64,000 nt of DNA from Actinobacillus equuli (GCF_900636745.1 NZ_LR134310.1:124001-188000), one strand, 5' to 3'; shown: positions 1 to 8,373, numbered from the stretch's first letter. Numbers and translations are program-made. The notes: generated by a model from the sequence alone, not told the origin.

Positions 1-296
1 AATAAGCCAAGTTCTCCGGCTTGGAAATGCGGTTCAATCGTACCGCCAACCCAAATATCCGCTTGCGGATTGTCTTTTTCCGCTTTAATTTTGCCGAAAA
101 TCGTACCGGTTCCACCGTGAATAAACTGCGTTTCCACTTGATATTGCTTCGCAAACTTTTGGGTTAAATTTTCGCATACCTCATTTTGCACCGTACAATA
201 AACGGTTAAACGACCTTCCGCCTGAGCCGTATTGGCCCCCAATAGTGCCGATGTTGCACCTGCGACTAAAGCCAACGCTGTTAATTTTGCTTTCAT
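1..296 (-). CDS. Periplasmic substrate-binding protein of an ABC transporter, AfuA/FbpA-like (partial, N-terminus only)
   Basis: The start codon is at 296 and the gene runs off the left edge, so only about 98 residues are visible. They show a signal peptide ending near AQA, then a mature start EGRLTVYCTVQNEVCENL and a segment KAEKDNPQADIWVGGT. This pattern is typical of family-1 periplasmic binding proteins annotated as ferric-ion or AfuA-type (the A. pleuropneumoniae AfuA protein was later shown to bind sugar phosphates). The ligand cannot be told from this fragment. The permease and ATPase genes would be expected further left, outside the window. Confidence 0.75.
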   Translation of the reverse strand, partial: MKAKLTALALVAGATSALLGANTAQAEGRLTVYCTVQNEVCENLTQKFAKQYQVETQFIHGGTGTIFGKIKAEKDNPQADIWVGGTIEPHFQAGELGL

Positions 297-418
297 TATG
301 CTTATCCTTTTTATTTACCGAAAATAGTGCGCCATTCTCAAGATAAACAGGCATGATTTAAAGGGTCAGAAATTAACATTTTAATGGGGTCAGATTTACA
401 AATAACTCTAATAAAATA

Positions 419-464
419 ACAAGCGGTCGTTTTTGCAAAAAATTTCACAAAAACGACCGCTTGT
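419..464. terminator. Uptake-signal inverted pair acting as terminator
   Basis: A perfect 16-base inverted repeat (ACAAGCGGTCGTTTTT and its complement) with a 14-base loop. Each arm contains the Actinobacillus-type uptake signal ACAAGCGGTC. It lies just beyond the stop codon of the yjgR-like gene, the usual place for a Pasteurellaceae uptake-signal terminator. Confidence 0.7.
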
Positions 465-487
465 AACCGGCAATCTAAATAAAACAA

Positions 488-1987
488 TTACTTAGTAATT
501 GCGCCTAAGATGCCACGCATGATTTGTTTAGAAACTTGGTTGGTCAGCTTTTTCGCTACCGATTTAGTCACTTCACTCACCACTTGCTCGGCAATGGTTT
601 GATCTTTTTTCTTTTTCGTGCCGAAAATCGAAGCGATCATACCGCCAAAGAAATTGCTGTCTTCTTCCGCCTGTTGCGCTTCAGCCTGTTGCTGAGCCGC
701 TTGAGTTTGAGCAACTTGCGCATTCAATAATTCATACGCTGATTCATTATCAACATATTGACTGTAATAAGCATACAAGTCATCTTGTTTCACTAATGTA
801 TCACGCTCCGCCGCCGATAACGGGGTTAATTGACTTTTCGGCGGATGAATATACGCCACTTCCACCGGTGTCGGCATACCTTTTTCATCGAGCACCGAAA
901 TCAGCGCTTCACCCACACCCAGTTGGGTAATCGCTTCAACCACGTCCACACCTTTATTAGCGCGGAAGGTTTCCGCCGCCGATTTCACCGCTTTTTGATC
1001 ACGTGGCGTAAAGGCACGTAAAGCATGCTGTACACGGTTACCTAACTGACCTAATACCGAATCCGGCAAATCTAACGGGTTCTGCGTCACAAAATACACG
1101 CCAACCCCTTTCGAACGAATTAAACGCACCACTTGTTCGATTTTATCCACCAACACTTTTGGCGCACCGTCAAACAATAAATGCGCTTCATCAAAGAACA
1201 GCACAAATTTCGGTTTTTCCGGATCGCCGACTTCCGGTAGGGTTTCGAACAATTCCGCCATAAACCACAATAAAAACGCACCGTACATACGAGGCGAATT
1301 AATTAACTTCTCTGAATTGAGTACGTTAATCACACCTTTACCGTCACGGGTTTGCATCCAATCTTGTAGATTTAACGCCGGCTCACCGAATAAATTCGTT
1401 GCACCTTCATTTTCAAGTGCCAATAACGCACGTTGAATCGCACCGACACTCGCCGCCGAAACATTGCCGTATTCCACTTGGAATTCTTTAGCGTTTTCCG
1501 CCACAAATTTAAGTAGCGCACGTAAATCTTTTAAGTCGATGAGCAATAAACCGCGATCATCCGCTACACGGAAAACCAAGTTTAATAAACCTTCTTGCGT
1601 TTCGTTTAAATTTAATAAACGAGCAAGCAACATCGGCCCCATTTCCGAAATGGTGGTGCGAAGCGGAATCCCCGTTTCGCCAAACACATCCCAATAAGAA
1701 ACCGGATAACCGCTTAAATAGCTCTCACCGCCTAATTGGAATTGTTCGACACGTTCTGCAATTTTGCCGGATAAACTGCCCGCTTGTGCAAGCCCTGAAA
1801 GATCACCTTTTACATCAACTAAAAAAACCGGCACACCGTCATCACTGAAGGCTTCTGCAAATTTACGTAATGTAACCGTTTTACCCGTCCCCGTTGCACC
1901 GGCAATTAAGCCGTGACGGTTTGCCATTTTTGAATTTAATGAAATAATTTGCCCTGTTTTCGTTTGGGCGAGTGCGTATTGTGCCAT
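488..1987 (-). CDS. HerA/YjgR-type ATPase (DUF853 family)
   Basis: A 499-residue P-loop ATPase resembling E. coli YjgR (DUF853, helicase HerA-like C-terminal family). The Walker A motif GATGTGKT is at residues 30-37, and a Walker B-like FVLFFDEAHLLF lies near residue 265. The C-terminal third is rich in Gln/Ala/Glu (probable coiled coil) and then basic. The family is related to FtsK/HerA DNA-pumping ATPases, but the cellular role of YjgR is unknown; a nucleic-acid translocase is inference. An AAGAGATCC-like ribosome site precedes the ATG. It stands alone, with an uptake-signal terminator behind it. Confidence 0.85.
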   Translation of the reverse strand: MAQYALAQTKTGQIISLNSKMANRHGLIAGATGTGKTVTLRKFAEAFSDDGVPVFLVDVKGDLSGLAQAGSLSGKIAERVEQFQLGGESYLSGYPVSYWDVFGETGIPLRTTISEMGPMLLARLLNLNETQEGLLNLVFRVADDRGLLLIDLKDLRALLKFVAENAKEFQVEYGNVSAASVGAIQRALLALENEGATNLFGEPALNLQDWMQTRDGKGVINVLNSEKLINSPRMYGAFLLWFMAELFETLPEVGDPEKPKFVLFFDEAHLLFDGAPKVLVDKIEQVVRLIRSKGVGVYFVTQNPLDLPDSVLGQLGNRVQHALRAFTPRDQKAVKSAAETFRANKGVDVVEAITQLGVGEALISVLDEKGMPTPVEVAYIHPPKSQLTPLSAAERDTLVKQDDLYAYYSQYVDNESAYELLNAQVAQTQAAQQQAEAQQAEEDSNFFGGMIASIFGTKKKKDQTIAEQVVSEVTKSVAKKLTNQVSKQIMRGILGAITK

Positions 1988-2036
1988 ATTGGATCTCTTA
2001 AATAATGACGTTTATCATAAACTGAACGCTATCATT

Positions 2037-2465
2037 TTATGCTTTTTTCACCCCAACTTTAAAGCCCTTTTCCCAATTTTGTTGGAACTGGTTAGCATTG
2101 GAAAGCATTCCCTTACAATAATTCACACGCTGCTGATACATCGCCTCTTTTTGAGCGGTAAATGAATAGCCGACACGGTAGCCGTCTAAATACCAATCAT
2201 CTGCATCTTTACATTGCGTGGTATTAATTCTGCCATGCTTAACCGTTTGTTTTTCTAAACTTTTGGGTTGTTTTTGTTGTTGAGCATAAGTAACTGCTTT
2301 CGGCTCCGGATAGCCTTTTGTCACTTGTACACCCTGACGTTTTTCTGCTTCAAACAGCTTGCCTAAATTACCCAGATCTTCCAATACCGTTTCAGTATCC
2401 ACCGAACCGCAAGCGCTAAGTAAAAAAGGAATAGTAGTAAATAATGTGAATTTTAGTTTTTTCAT
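2037..2465 (-). CDS. Small lipoprotein, possibly DUF2799-like
   Basis: The predicted lipoprotein has about 142 residues. The start is placed at 2465 (MKKLKFTL) because GGAG sits just upstream of it; the ORF itself could begin nine codons earlier. The signal peptide ends in a lipobox LLSAC, so Cys18 would be lipidated. The mature part contains two cysteines (CKDADDWYLDGY and YCKGM) and a C-terminal WEKGFKVGVKKA. These short Trp/Tyr-Gly repeats resemble DUF2799 lipoproteins, but that assignment is tentative. Function unknown. Confidence 0.7.
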   Translation of the reverse strand: MKKLKFTLFTTIPFLLSACGSVDTETVLEDLGNLGKLFEAEKRQGVQVTKGYPEPKAVTYAQQQKQPKSLEKQTVKHGRINTTQCKDADDWYLDGYRVGYSFTAQKEAMYQQRVNYCKGMLSNANQFQQNWEKGFKVGVKKA

Positions 2466-2650
2466 TGCAACTCCAAAACATCTATCAAGCATTTGATAGA
2501 CTCCTTAAACACCACAAAAGTGGTACGACCTCAAAAAAGCGCTCAAATCTACAATAAATTTTCAGTTTTGTAAAAGTAATTTTACTCATAGCAAGCGGTT
2601 AAATTTCGCAATGTCTTCGGAATTATGTAGCGGCAAATTTTTTGCAAAAA

Positions 2651-2692
2651 AGAAACCTCCGCAGTAAGCAACTTACGGAGGCTTCTTTTATA
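2651..2692 (-). terminator. Rho-independent terminator of rhlB
   Basis: Stem CCTCC/GGAGG plus an inner GTAAG/CTTAC with a 3-base loop, separated by a small bulge. On the minus strand it is followed by a T-rich stretch. It sits directly downstream of the rhlB stop codon. Confidence 0.8.
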
Positions 2693-2707
2693 TAGCAATA
2701 AAAGGCA

Positions 2708-3931
2708 TTAACGGCGTTTTGCTTGCGGGTGTCTTGGCGCTCTCGCCGCACGTGCCGGCTTCGGTAATGCTAATAATGCACTGCCGTCATATTGGCTTAC
2801 TGGAATCGCATGGCCGATATATTCTTCAATCGCCGGTAAATTTACTGCGTAACGCTCACATGCAAAACTAATCGAATGACCACTCTCACCGGCACGACCA
2901 GTACGCCCGATACGGTGTACATAGTCTTCGCGATCATCCGGCAAATCATAATTAAATACGTGGGTAACTTCCGGAATATGTAAACCTCGCGCGGCAACAT
3001 CGGTCGCCACTAAAATATCTAATTGACCTTTGGTAAAGCTATCTAACAGCGCCAAACGTTTTTTCTGTGCAATATCACCGGTTAACAGCCCCACACGATG
3101 CCCGTCCGCTGCCAAATAGCGCCAGATTTCTTCACACTTATGCTTTGTGTTGGCAAAAATCATACAACGTTCCGGCCACTCTTCTTCTAATAAAGTAAGC
3201 AACAGAGCCATCTTATCTTCATTAGACGGATAAAACAGTTCTTCTTTAATACGATGTCCGGTGCGTTGCAACGGTTCAATTTCAATATATTGCGCATTAT
3301 CCATATCTTCATAAGCTAACTCTCGTACACGCGGCGAAAGTGTTGCGGAAAATAACATCGTCAAGCGCTGATCCGGTTTCGGGCATTTACGCATTAAATA
3401 GCGAATATCTTTAATAAAGCCGAGATCAAACATCCGATCCGCTTCATCTAATACCACCACCTGCACTTTATCTAAATTAATTACGCCTTGTTTGACATAA
3501 TCAATTACACGACCGGTGGTACCCACTAAAATATCTACGCCTTGTTCAATCGCCTGCAATTGCTTTTCATAGCCGTCACCGCCATAAGCAAGTGCTAATT
3601 TTAAATCCGAATGTTTTACCAATAGCTCGGCATCCGAACCGATTTGCACCGCAAGCTCACGAGTGGGTGCCAAAATTAATGCACGAGGCTGATTATTTGC
3701 CGTTTGCATATCATGAGTTAATAAATGGTGGAAAGTTGCAACCAAAAACGCCATGGTTTTACCCGTACCGGTTTGCGCCTGTCCGGCAATATCATTGCCT
3801 GCTAAAGTAATTGGCAAGGTTTTTGCCTGAATCGGGGTGCAAAACTCAAATCCTTTACTGTCGAGTGCCGCAATTACATTTTCATGAATCGGAAAATCAA
3901 TAAAACGCTGTTCGGTGAGATGTTTTGACAT
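2708..3931 (-). CDS. rhlB: ATP-dependent RNA helicase RhlB
   Basis: A DEAD-box helicase of 407 residues, close to the usual RhlB length. In order it shows a Q-motif region ([10 protein letters not shown]), Walker A AQTGTGKT, motif Ia PTRELA, DEAD in [14 protein letters not shown] in LFSATLS, and motif [12 protein letters not shown]. The N-terminus [13 protein letters not shown] matches the RhlB start closely. In E. coli RhlB unwinds structured RNA in the RNase E degradosome. The C-terminal tail is short and basic. An AAAGGAG ribosome site precedes the ATG. No neighbour is obviously related. Confidence 0.93.
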   Translation of the reverse strand: MSKHLTEQRFIDFPIHENVIAALDSKGFEFCTPIQAKTLPITLAGNDIAGQAQTGTGKTMAFLVATFHHLLTHDMQTANNQPRALILAPTRELAVQIGSDAELLVKHSDLKLALAYGGDGYEKQLQAIEQGVDILVGTTGRVIDYVKQGVINLDKVQVVVLDEADRMFDLGFIKDIRYLMRKCPKPDQRLTMLFSATLSPRVRELAYEDMDNAQYIEIEPLQRTGHRIKEELFYPSNEDKMALLLTLLEEEWPERCMIFANTKHKCEEIWRYLAADGHRVGLLTGDIAQKKRLALLDSFTKGQLDILVATDVAARGLHIPEVTHVFNYDLPDDREDYVHRIGRTGRAGESGHSISFACERYAVNLPAIEEYIGHAIPVSQYDGSALLALPKPARAARAPRHPQAKRR

Positions 3932-4174
3932 CGCAAATCTCCTTTTGATTGTTCAATTTAAAGCCGTAGCATCCGCCGTAAGCATATCATAGAAGCGAAA
4001 TATTGAGTAGCCGGCGATTATTTCACCAATTGTATTCCCAACTACTGCTCCGCTGTGTTATAAATTGCTTGCAAATTAATCATTTTCGCTCTTAATATTT
4101 ACTTACACTTACTGACATTTGGTAAAGCAACCTTGTTATTTAATTTACATAAATAGATAAAACACACAAAATAG

Positions 4175-4190
4175 TTGAATTTTTATTCAA
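4175..4190. promoter_or_regulatory. ARG-box-like palindrome
   Basis: TTGAATTTTTATTCAA matches the ArgR half-site pattern TGAAT-N4-ATTCA. Only one box is present, whereas ArgR normally uses two boxes about 3 bases apart. It is about 275 bases upstream of the proposed flp promoter. Confidence 0.35.
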
Positions 4191-4207
4191 ATAAAACGTT
4201 TTATTTG
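4188..4207. promoter_or_regulatory. 20-base perfect palindrome with central CG, LacI-family-like operator
   Basis: CAAATAAAACGTTTTATTTG is a perfect 20-base palindrome with the AAACGTTT core typical of LacI/GalR-family operators. It overlaps the end of the ARG-box-like element by 3 bases. The binding protein is unknown. Confidence 0.45.
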
Positions 4208-4217
4208 GCTCATCTCA

Positions 4218-4230
4218 CTGGTTAGACCAG
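4218..4230. repeat. Short inverted repeat CTGGT-TAG-ACCAG
   Basis: Perfect 5-base arms with a 3-base loop, directly after the 20-base palindrome. Possible extra operator; no T run follows, so a terminator is unlikely. Confidence 0.3.
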
Positions 4231-4464
4231 ATTAAATATTCTACAAAAACCCGCCATTTTAATCACCAATCATTAACTTTTACACAACAACACAACTCAC
4301 AAAAATACACAAAAAATCGCTAATTTTGCTGAATTTTCCGGGTTTTATACCCCAAAACACCTTAAAATAGGTAAATGCTATATTTTTTAACAAAAAAACC
4401 ACAATATATTATCAATCCCGTCAAATATAAATCTTACTCAATATTACATTGATTTAAGTTGATA

Positions 4465-4493
4465 TTTACAATTTACAAAATTGAATTTAATAT
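4465..4493 (+). promoter_or_regulatory. Candidate sigma-70 promoter of the flp/tad operon
   Basis: TTTACA (4465-4470), 17-base spacer, TAATAT (4488-4493). Transcription would start near 4500, giving a leader of about 87 bases that begins with a hairpin. Confidence 0.45.
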
Positions 4494-4500
4494 ACACCCC

Positions 4501-4530
4501 GCTAACGCATAACGGCGGTTATGCACTAGC
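4501..4530 (+). promoter_or_regulatory. 5' leader stem-loop of the flp mRNA
   Basis: An inverted repeat with inner arms GCATAAC and GTTATGC around a GGCG loop, extended by GCTA and TAGC beyond a two-base mismatch. It would form at the very 5' end of the predicted transcript, where such hairpins are known to protect mRNAs (for example ompA). The role here is inference. Confidence 0.5.
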
Positions 4531-4587
4531 AAAATCATTCATGCAATTAATTTTTGATATTACTTACAATCTAAGGAGATTTTTAAA

Positions 4588-4827
4588 ATGTTATCAACTT
4601 TATCTACAAAAGCTTATATCGCAGTAACTGAAGGTATCCGTAGCTTTAAAGAAAACCAAAAAGGTGTAACCGCAATCGAATACGGTTTAATTGCAGTTGC
4701 TTTGGCAATTTTAATTATCGCAGTGTTCTATAACGAAGATGGCTTTATCGTGAAATTGAAAGAGAAATTCGGAACGCTCACAGAATCAATTAATAGCGCA
4801 ACCGGCGATAAATTAAAAGTAAAATAA
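4588..4827 (+). CDS. flp1: Flp1, major Flp/Tad pilin prepilin
   Basis: A 79-residue type IVb prepilin. The Flp motif GVTAIEYGL follows a 25-residue leader; TadV should cut after Gly, leaving Glu at position +5 and Tyr at +6 as the family requires. A hydrophobic helix LIAVALAILIIAVFY follows, and then a short polar, lysine-rich tail. Flp1 polymerises into the adhesive pilus. It has a strong ribosome site (AAGGAG, 11 bases upstream) and is the first gene of the operon, which suits a highly made structural subunit. Confidence 0.93.
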   Translation: MLSTLSTKAYIAVTEGIRSFKENQKGVTAIEYGLIAVALAILIIAVFYNEDGFIVKLKEKFGTLTESINSATGDKLKVK

Positions 4828-4838
4828 TTTTATCGCAA

Positions 4839-4857
4839 CTTATGTTTATAGCATAAG
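4839..4857 (+). promoter_or_regulatory. flp1-flp2 intercistronic hairpin
   Basis: CTTATG and CATAAG arms with a 7-base loop, 11 bases after the flp1 stop. No T run follows, so it is more likely an RNA-end stabiliser or processing boundary than a full terminator. Confidence 0.4.
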
Positions 4858-4883
4858 ATTTCTAACTCCTTTCCAATATAAAT

Positions 4884-5075
4884 ATGAAAAGACTATTACA
4901 GTTTTATCTGCAACAACAAGGTGTAACCGCCATAGAATATGGCTTAATCGCAGTAACAATGGCGGTTACGGTTGTAGCGATTTTATATGGTGAGGCAAGT
5001 TTCATTGATGAAACCTTGAAAAAATTTAACCAGCTCACCGAGCTGGTTAAAACGGCGCTGTTAAGCACGGCTTAG
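4884..5075 (+). CDS. flp2: Flp2, second Flp-family prepilin
   Basis: 63 residues, with a short basic leader, the motif GVTAIEYGLI and a hydrophobic helix (VTMAVTVVAILYG). This is the same layout as Flp1 with a shorter leader and tail. It should be a TadV substrate. No good Shine-Dalgarno sequence precedes the ATG, in contrast with flp1, so it is probably translated less well; a minor-subunit role is inference. Its 3' end encodes a perfect 12-base hairpin. A flp2 copy is usual in Pasteurellaceae tad loci. Confidence 0.9.
   Translation: MKRLLQFYLQQQGVTAIEYGLIAVTMAVTVVAILYGEASFIDETLKKFNQLTELVKTALLSTA
5025..5051 (+). promoter_or_regulatory. Perfect 12-base-pair hairpin inside the end of flp2
   Basis: TTTAACCAGCTC and GAGCTGGTTAAA separated by ACC. 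It is terminator-strength but is followed by AACGG rather than T residues. It lies between pilin genes and assembly genes, so it could damp downstream expression or block 3' decay. Confidence 0.5.
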
Positions 5076-5114
5076 CGGCGCCCCTTAAAGGGCATAACGA
5101 TAAGGACATCTCTT

Positions 5115-5546
5115 ATGACACTCTTTATTACTACCCTCCTTGCCATAATGATTGGTTTACTACTCACGCTTTGTTGGACAGACCTCCGCTATCGCCTGAT
5201 TAGTAACCGAATCATTATGGCATTATTGTTGGTCACTATTCCCTTTAGCTATTTAATGCATGGCACGCTGTTTTGGCAGCCTGCCCTGCTTTGTTTAGCC
5301 ATCGGTTTCATACTCTTTCTGTTCAATATTATCGGCGCCGGCGATGTGAAATTGCTTGCGGTGTTAATGTTGGCGGTTCCATCACCTTTTGCAGTTTTTT
5401 TCCTTTTTTTAACCGCCTGTGCGGGTTTGTTGCTCATCATTATCGGCTGGCTATTTTATCGACAGTCCATTCGAGAAAAAGGATTGCCTTACGGCATCGC
5501 AATTAGTGCTGGTTTTCTGACCACCTTACTACTTTTTAATTATTAA
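5115..5546 (+). CDS. tadV: TadV prepilin peptidase
   Basis: A 143-residue integral membrane aspartic peptidase of the A24/CpaA family, lacking the methylase domain of PilD. The two catalytic aspartates are visible: Asp23 in TDLRYR and Asp77 in GAGDVKL (GxGD motif). Several hydrophobic segments span the inner membrane. It processes Flp1, Flp2 and the pseudopilins TadE and TadF. It starts 39 bases after flp2 with a ribosome site AAGGA upstream. Confidence 0.93.
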   Translation: MTLFITTLLAIMIGLLLTLCWTDLRYRLISNRIIMALLLVTIPFSYLMHGTLFWQPALLCLAIGFILFLFNIIGAGDVKLLAVLMLAVPSPFAVFFLFLTACAGLLLIIIGWLFYRQSIREKGLPYGIAISAGFLTTLLLFNY

Positions 5547-5570
5547 AATCTAAACCTAAGGAAATAACAA

Positions 5571-6377
5571 ATGAACTATAGAGTGCTATTTATCATCTCG
5601 ACCTTCATTCTCGTTATCGGCTTTGGTGGGCTCTTTATGCTGCCGAATGCAGAAGATGCCAACCAAGCCGAAAGTGCAGCGGCAAGTGCCGAAGCGCCGA
5701 AGCAACCTGAAGTGGTGACGAAAGTGATTACCACTGCAACGCTAAATCGAGACGTCACAAAAGGCACGTTAATTCAAGCGGAAGATTATACCCTTTCGGA
5801 ATTAACCGTGCCGGAAACCAGCCCAATGATCAGTTCTGATTTAAAAAGCTTACTTGAAACGGCAAATACCCCGTCTCTACAAGGTTTTGTGGCGACAGAA
5901 AATATTAAAGCCGGCTCATTAGTACAACCGGAATTACTGGTTACACCGAATGACCCGCGCTTTATTCTGTTTAGCATTAACCCGAATCAAGAAGTGGCAT
6001 ACCGTGTGTATATCCAAAACAACGAACAATATATTTTAGACTCTGTGCGTAGCGGCGACACTGTTTCAGTATTTAGCCAACAAACAGACCTCGCTCACCG
6101 TGAAAGAGACCAAGGATCTTTAGTGAAACTGGTTGATAATCTTACCGTGTTGCAAGTAAAAACGTTCACTGCGGAAGAAAATAAACAAGATTCAAGCCAT
6201 AACAAAGATTTCTTGGGCTACATCAGCTTAAAAGTGGACGCTTCAATGTTGAAAGCATTTTATTCACTTGATAAACAAGCCAAATTAATTGTTTTACCAA
6301 CCGATGCCGCAGCTAAAGCTATTAATCATCGAGGTATGTTTATTCGCCAATTACGAGGAAAAAATAATGCGAACTAA
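5571..6377 (+). CDS. rcpC: RcpC, Flp pilus assembly protein (CpaB family)
   Basis: 268 residues: an N-terminal membrane anchor or signal (about residues 4-24), a low-complexity Ala/Glu stretch, then a SAF domain (residues about 45-115, containing LNRDVTKGTLIQAEDY) as in CpaB/RcpC proteins. It acts in the periplasm with the RcpA secretin, perhaps by touching peptidoglycan or gating the pore (inference from family). AAGGAAA lies upstream of the ATG. The stop codon overlaps the rcpA start. Confidence 0.9.
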   Translation: MNYRVLFIISTFILVIGFGGLFMLPNAEDANQAESAAASAEAPKQPEVVTKVITTATLNRDVTKGTLIQAEDYTLSELTVPETSPMISSDLKSLLETANTPSLQGFVATENIKAGSLVQPELLVTPNDPRFILFSINPNQEVAYRVYIQNNEQYILDSVRSGDTVSVFSQQTDLAHRERDQGSLVKLVDNLTVLQVKTFTAEENKQDSSHNKDFLGYISLKVDASMLKAFYSLDKQAKLIVLPTDAAAKAINHRGMFIRQLRGKNNAN

Positions 6378-7755
6378 TTTATTTCCGAAAACATTGATCT
6401 GCTCTGCCTTGCTAGGCTTATTTGCCTTTTCTCATGCAGCATCGGCAAAAACCTTTACCCTTGAACAAGGGCAAAGTCAACTGATTAAAACTGATGCCAA
6501 AATTGATACGGTTTTCGTTTCTTCTCCGGATGTTGCCGATTACGAAATCTTAGACGACAACACCTTCATGTTATATGCCAAAGCGGAAGGTCGTGCGGAA
6601 ATCGTGGCGTTTGATGTGGACGGCACGCCGTTAACCGAAGATTTCATTAACGTAAATAACACTATCAATAACATTGCGGCAACCAACGAGCAAATTCAAA
6701 CACGCTTCCCAAACAGTAACCTTTCGGTTAAAAAAATCGGTAAAGCTTATGTGATTGAGGGAAAAGCAAAAAACGCCGCCGAGAGCGAAGAGATCAACCG
6801 AATTGTCGGCGAGTCGCTCGGGGCTGGTAAAAAAGTTATCGAAGCTAAATTAAAACTTAATGAATCTGAAGAAGATGTACCTTTCTTAGATAAATACCAA
6901 TACGAAGGCGTAATTAATAACGCGAAAGAAGATGACGCAACACAAATCAACGTGAAATTAACCGTTGCCGAAGTGAACAAAACCTTCTCGGACGAAATTG
7001 GGATTAACTGGAGCAACCTAAGCGGTAACTTCTTCCGTAATTTAGGTAACGCTTCAATTAGCGGTGGCTTTGGTACAGGCGGCGGTCAATTAGCGCTGGT
7101 TAATTCAAACAATTTAAATGTGTTATTAAGCGCATTAGATAACCAAAACAACGGCAAAATTTTAGCCGAGCCGAATATCTCAATGCTTTCGGGTGAAACC
7201 GCAGATATTTTAGTCGGCGGCGAAGTACCTTTCGTGCAAAGAAACAAAGACGGTGAATTAAACGTACTTTACAAAGACTTCGGTATCAAACTTGCCGTAG
7301 GTGCGAAAGTACAAAAAAGCGATCGAATCCGTTTATTGTTATCACAATCGGTAAGCACCATTGCGGGTAACTACGAAATTGATGATAACCATATTCCGAT
7401 TTTTAACACTCGCCGTTCAAAATCGACTTTCGAAGTAGGTAATGGTGAAAGCTTTATTATCAGCGGCTTACTCAACAAACAAGATATTGAAGGAATTAAG
7501 AAAGTGCCTTTCTTAGGCGATGTACCGATTTTAGGCGCATTTTTCCGTAGCGCAAATTCATCGCGTGAAAGTAAAGAGTTAGTTGTGGTAGCAACAGTTA
7601 ATCTAGTGAAACCGGTGGACGGCTCACAAGTACTTTACCCGACATTTGAAAACACCGGCACGATGGAACGTTTCTTTAACAGTACGTCACTGAAAAATGT
7701 TTATCACAAAACGTTAACTTCTAACTTCTTAAAAAATGGTGGGTTTATCCAATGA
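6367..7755 (+). CDS. rcpA: RcpA, outer-membrane secretin of the Tad system (CpaC family)
   Basis: The start is placed at ATG 6367 (MRTNLFPKTL), inside the end of rcpC, because a signal peptide ending HAASAKT follows; an upstream in-frame ATG would destroy the signal. The protein has 462 residues. The N-terminal part carries the CpaC/RcpA pilus-assembly domain, and the C-terminal part is the secretin with GKILAEPNISMLSGETADILVGGEVP and the closing KKVPFLGDVPILGAFFRS. It forms the outer-membrane channel for the Flp fibre. It overlaps rcpC by 11 bases and rcpB by 4. Confidence 0.94.
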   Translation: MRTNLFPKTLICSALLGLFAFSHAASAKTFTLEQGQSQLIKTDAKIDTVFVSSPDVADYEILDDNTFMLYAKAEGRAEIVAFDVDGTPLTEDFINVNNTINNIAATNEQIQTRFPNSNLSVKKIGKAYVIEGKAKNAAESEEINRIVGESLGAGKKVIEAKLKLNESEEDVPFLDKYQYEGVINNAKEDDATQINVKLTVAEVNKTFSDEIGINWSNLSGNFFRNLGNASISGGFGTGGGQLALVNSNNLNVLLSALDNQNNGKILAEPNISMLSGETADILVGGEVPFVQRNKDGELNVLYKDFGIKLAVGAKVQKSDRIRLLLSQSVSTIAGNYEIDDNHIPIFNTRRSKSTFEVGNGESFIISGLLNKQDIEGIKKVPFLGDVPILGAFFRSANSSRESKELVVVATVNLVKPVDGSQVLYPTFENTGTMERFFNSTSLKNVYHKTLTSNFLKNGGFIQ

Positions 7756-8252
7756 AAAAATTAATCACAATTTGTGCAGGTTTAGGTCTGACACTAACCA
7801 CCTATGCCATGGCTAGCACAGAACTACCAAAAACAATTCGCCCGGTACAGCCAACTCATAGTGAGTTGGTTTCCAACAAATCACTGATGGTAAAACGCTT
7901 TGTGTTAGCGAACCAGTCGGATGTTGCATTTGAAAACCTGATTTCGGATGTAAGACGCCATACGTCAAGTGATAAAGATAGCCAAGCTATCTACATTATT
8001 TCTCATGAAGCCTCTGCAAAAAAATTGGCGAAAAACATTAGCAAGCGTTTAAAAGATTTACACGTTAAACCGGCTATTCATGTAGAACATTACAAAACGC
8101 AAAATAGTGTTTATCCGCTTTACGTGGAAATTCGCCAAATTGCTAAGCGCGCTTCACTGTGTAAAGTAGAAACCGGTGAAGATCATATGGGATTCGATTC
8201 ATACCACGATTGTGCACTCAAACATAATAACCAAGTGCAACTTAAATATTAG
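7752..8252 (+). CDS. rcpB: RcpB, Tad pilus periplasmic/outer-membrane protein
   Basis: 166 residues with a cleavable signal peptide (about residues 1-21). Otherwise it has no strong motif; two cysteines near the C-terminus (CKVET and DCALK) could form a disulfide. Identification rests on its place between the secretin gene and tadZ, where rcpB always lies in Pasteurellaceae. In Aggregatibacter RcpB is thought to help gate the secretin. Its start overlaps the rcpA stop (ATGA). Confidence 0.85.
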   Translation: MKKLITICAGLGLTLTTYAMASTELPKTIRPVQPTHSELVSNKSLMVKRFVLANQSDVAFENLISDVRRHTSSDKDSQAIYIISHEASAKKLAKNISKRLKDLHVKPAIHVEHYKTQNSVYPLYVEIRQIAKRASLCKVETGEDHMGFDSYHDCALKHNNQVQLKY

Positions 8253-8262
8253 GATTCCATGC

Positions 8263-8342
8263 GGGATTGCTGCTTTTATATCGTATGTTGAGAGGTCTTT
8301 AATCACCGATATAAGAGAAGCTCAATGCTAAACGGCAATCCC
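8263..8342 (+). promoter_or_regulatory. Long intercistronic stem-loop between rcpB and tadZ
   Basis: The outer arms GGGATTGC (8263-8270) and GCAATCCC (8335-8342) and the inner arms CTTTTATATCG (8273-8283) and CGATATAAGAG (8307-8317, one G-U pair) would nest into one 80-base structure. It fills the only sizeable gap inside the tad operon, ending 31 bases before the tadZ start. Confidence 0.55.
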
Positions 8343-8373
8343 AATTCAAATAATAACTAGAAAGGATTTAATT

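Larger units (their letters stand above)
3932..4464. other. Non-coding AT-rich region between rhlB and the flp promoter
   Basis: No convincing ORF on either strand. It separates divergent rhlB and the flp/tad operon and holds three adjacent palindromes (annotated separately). The rest is AT-rich with many A and T runs, which would suit binding by nucleoid proteins such as H-NS (inference). Confidence 0.6.

Noticed and set aside
361-395. Direct GGTCAGA repeats suggesting a mobile-element edge
   Set aside because: Only two short copies; no transposase or terminal repeats nearby.
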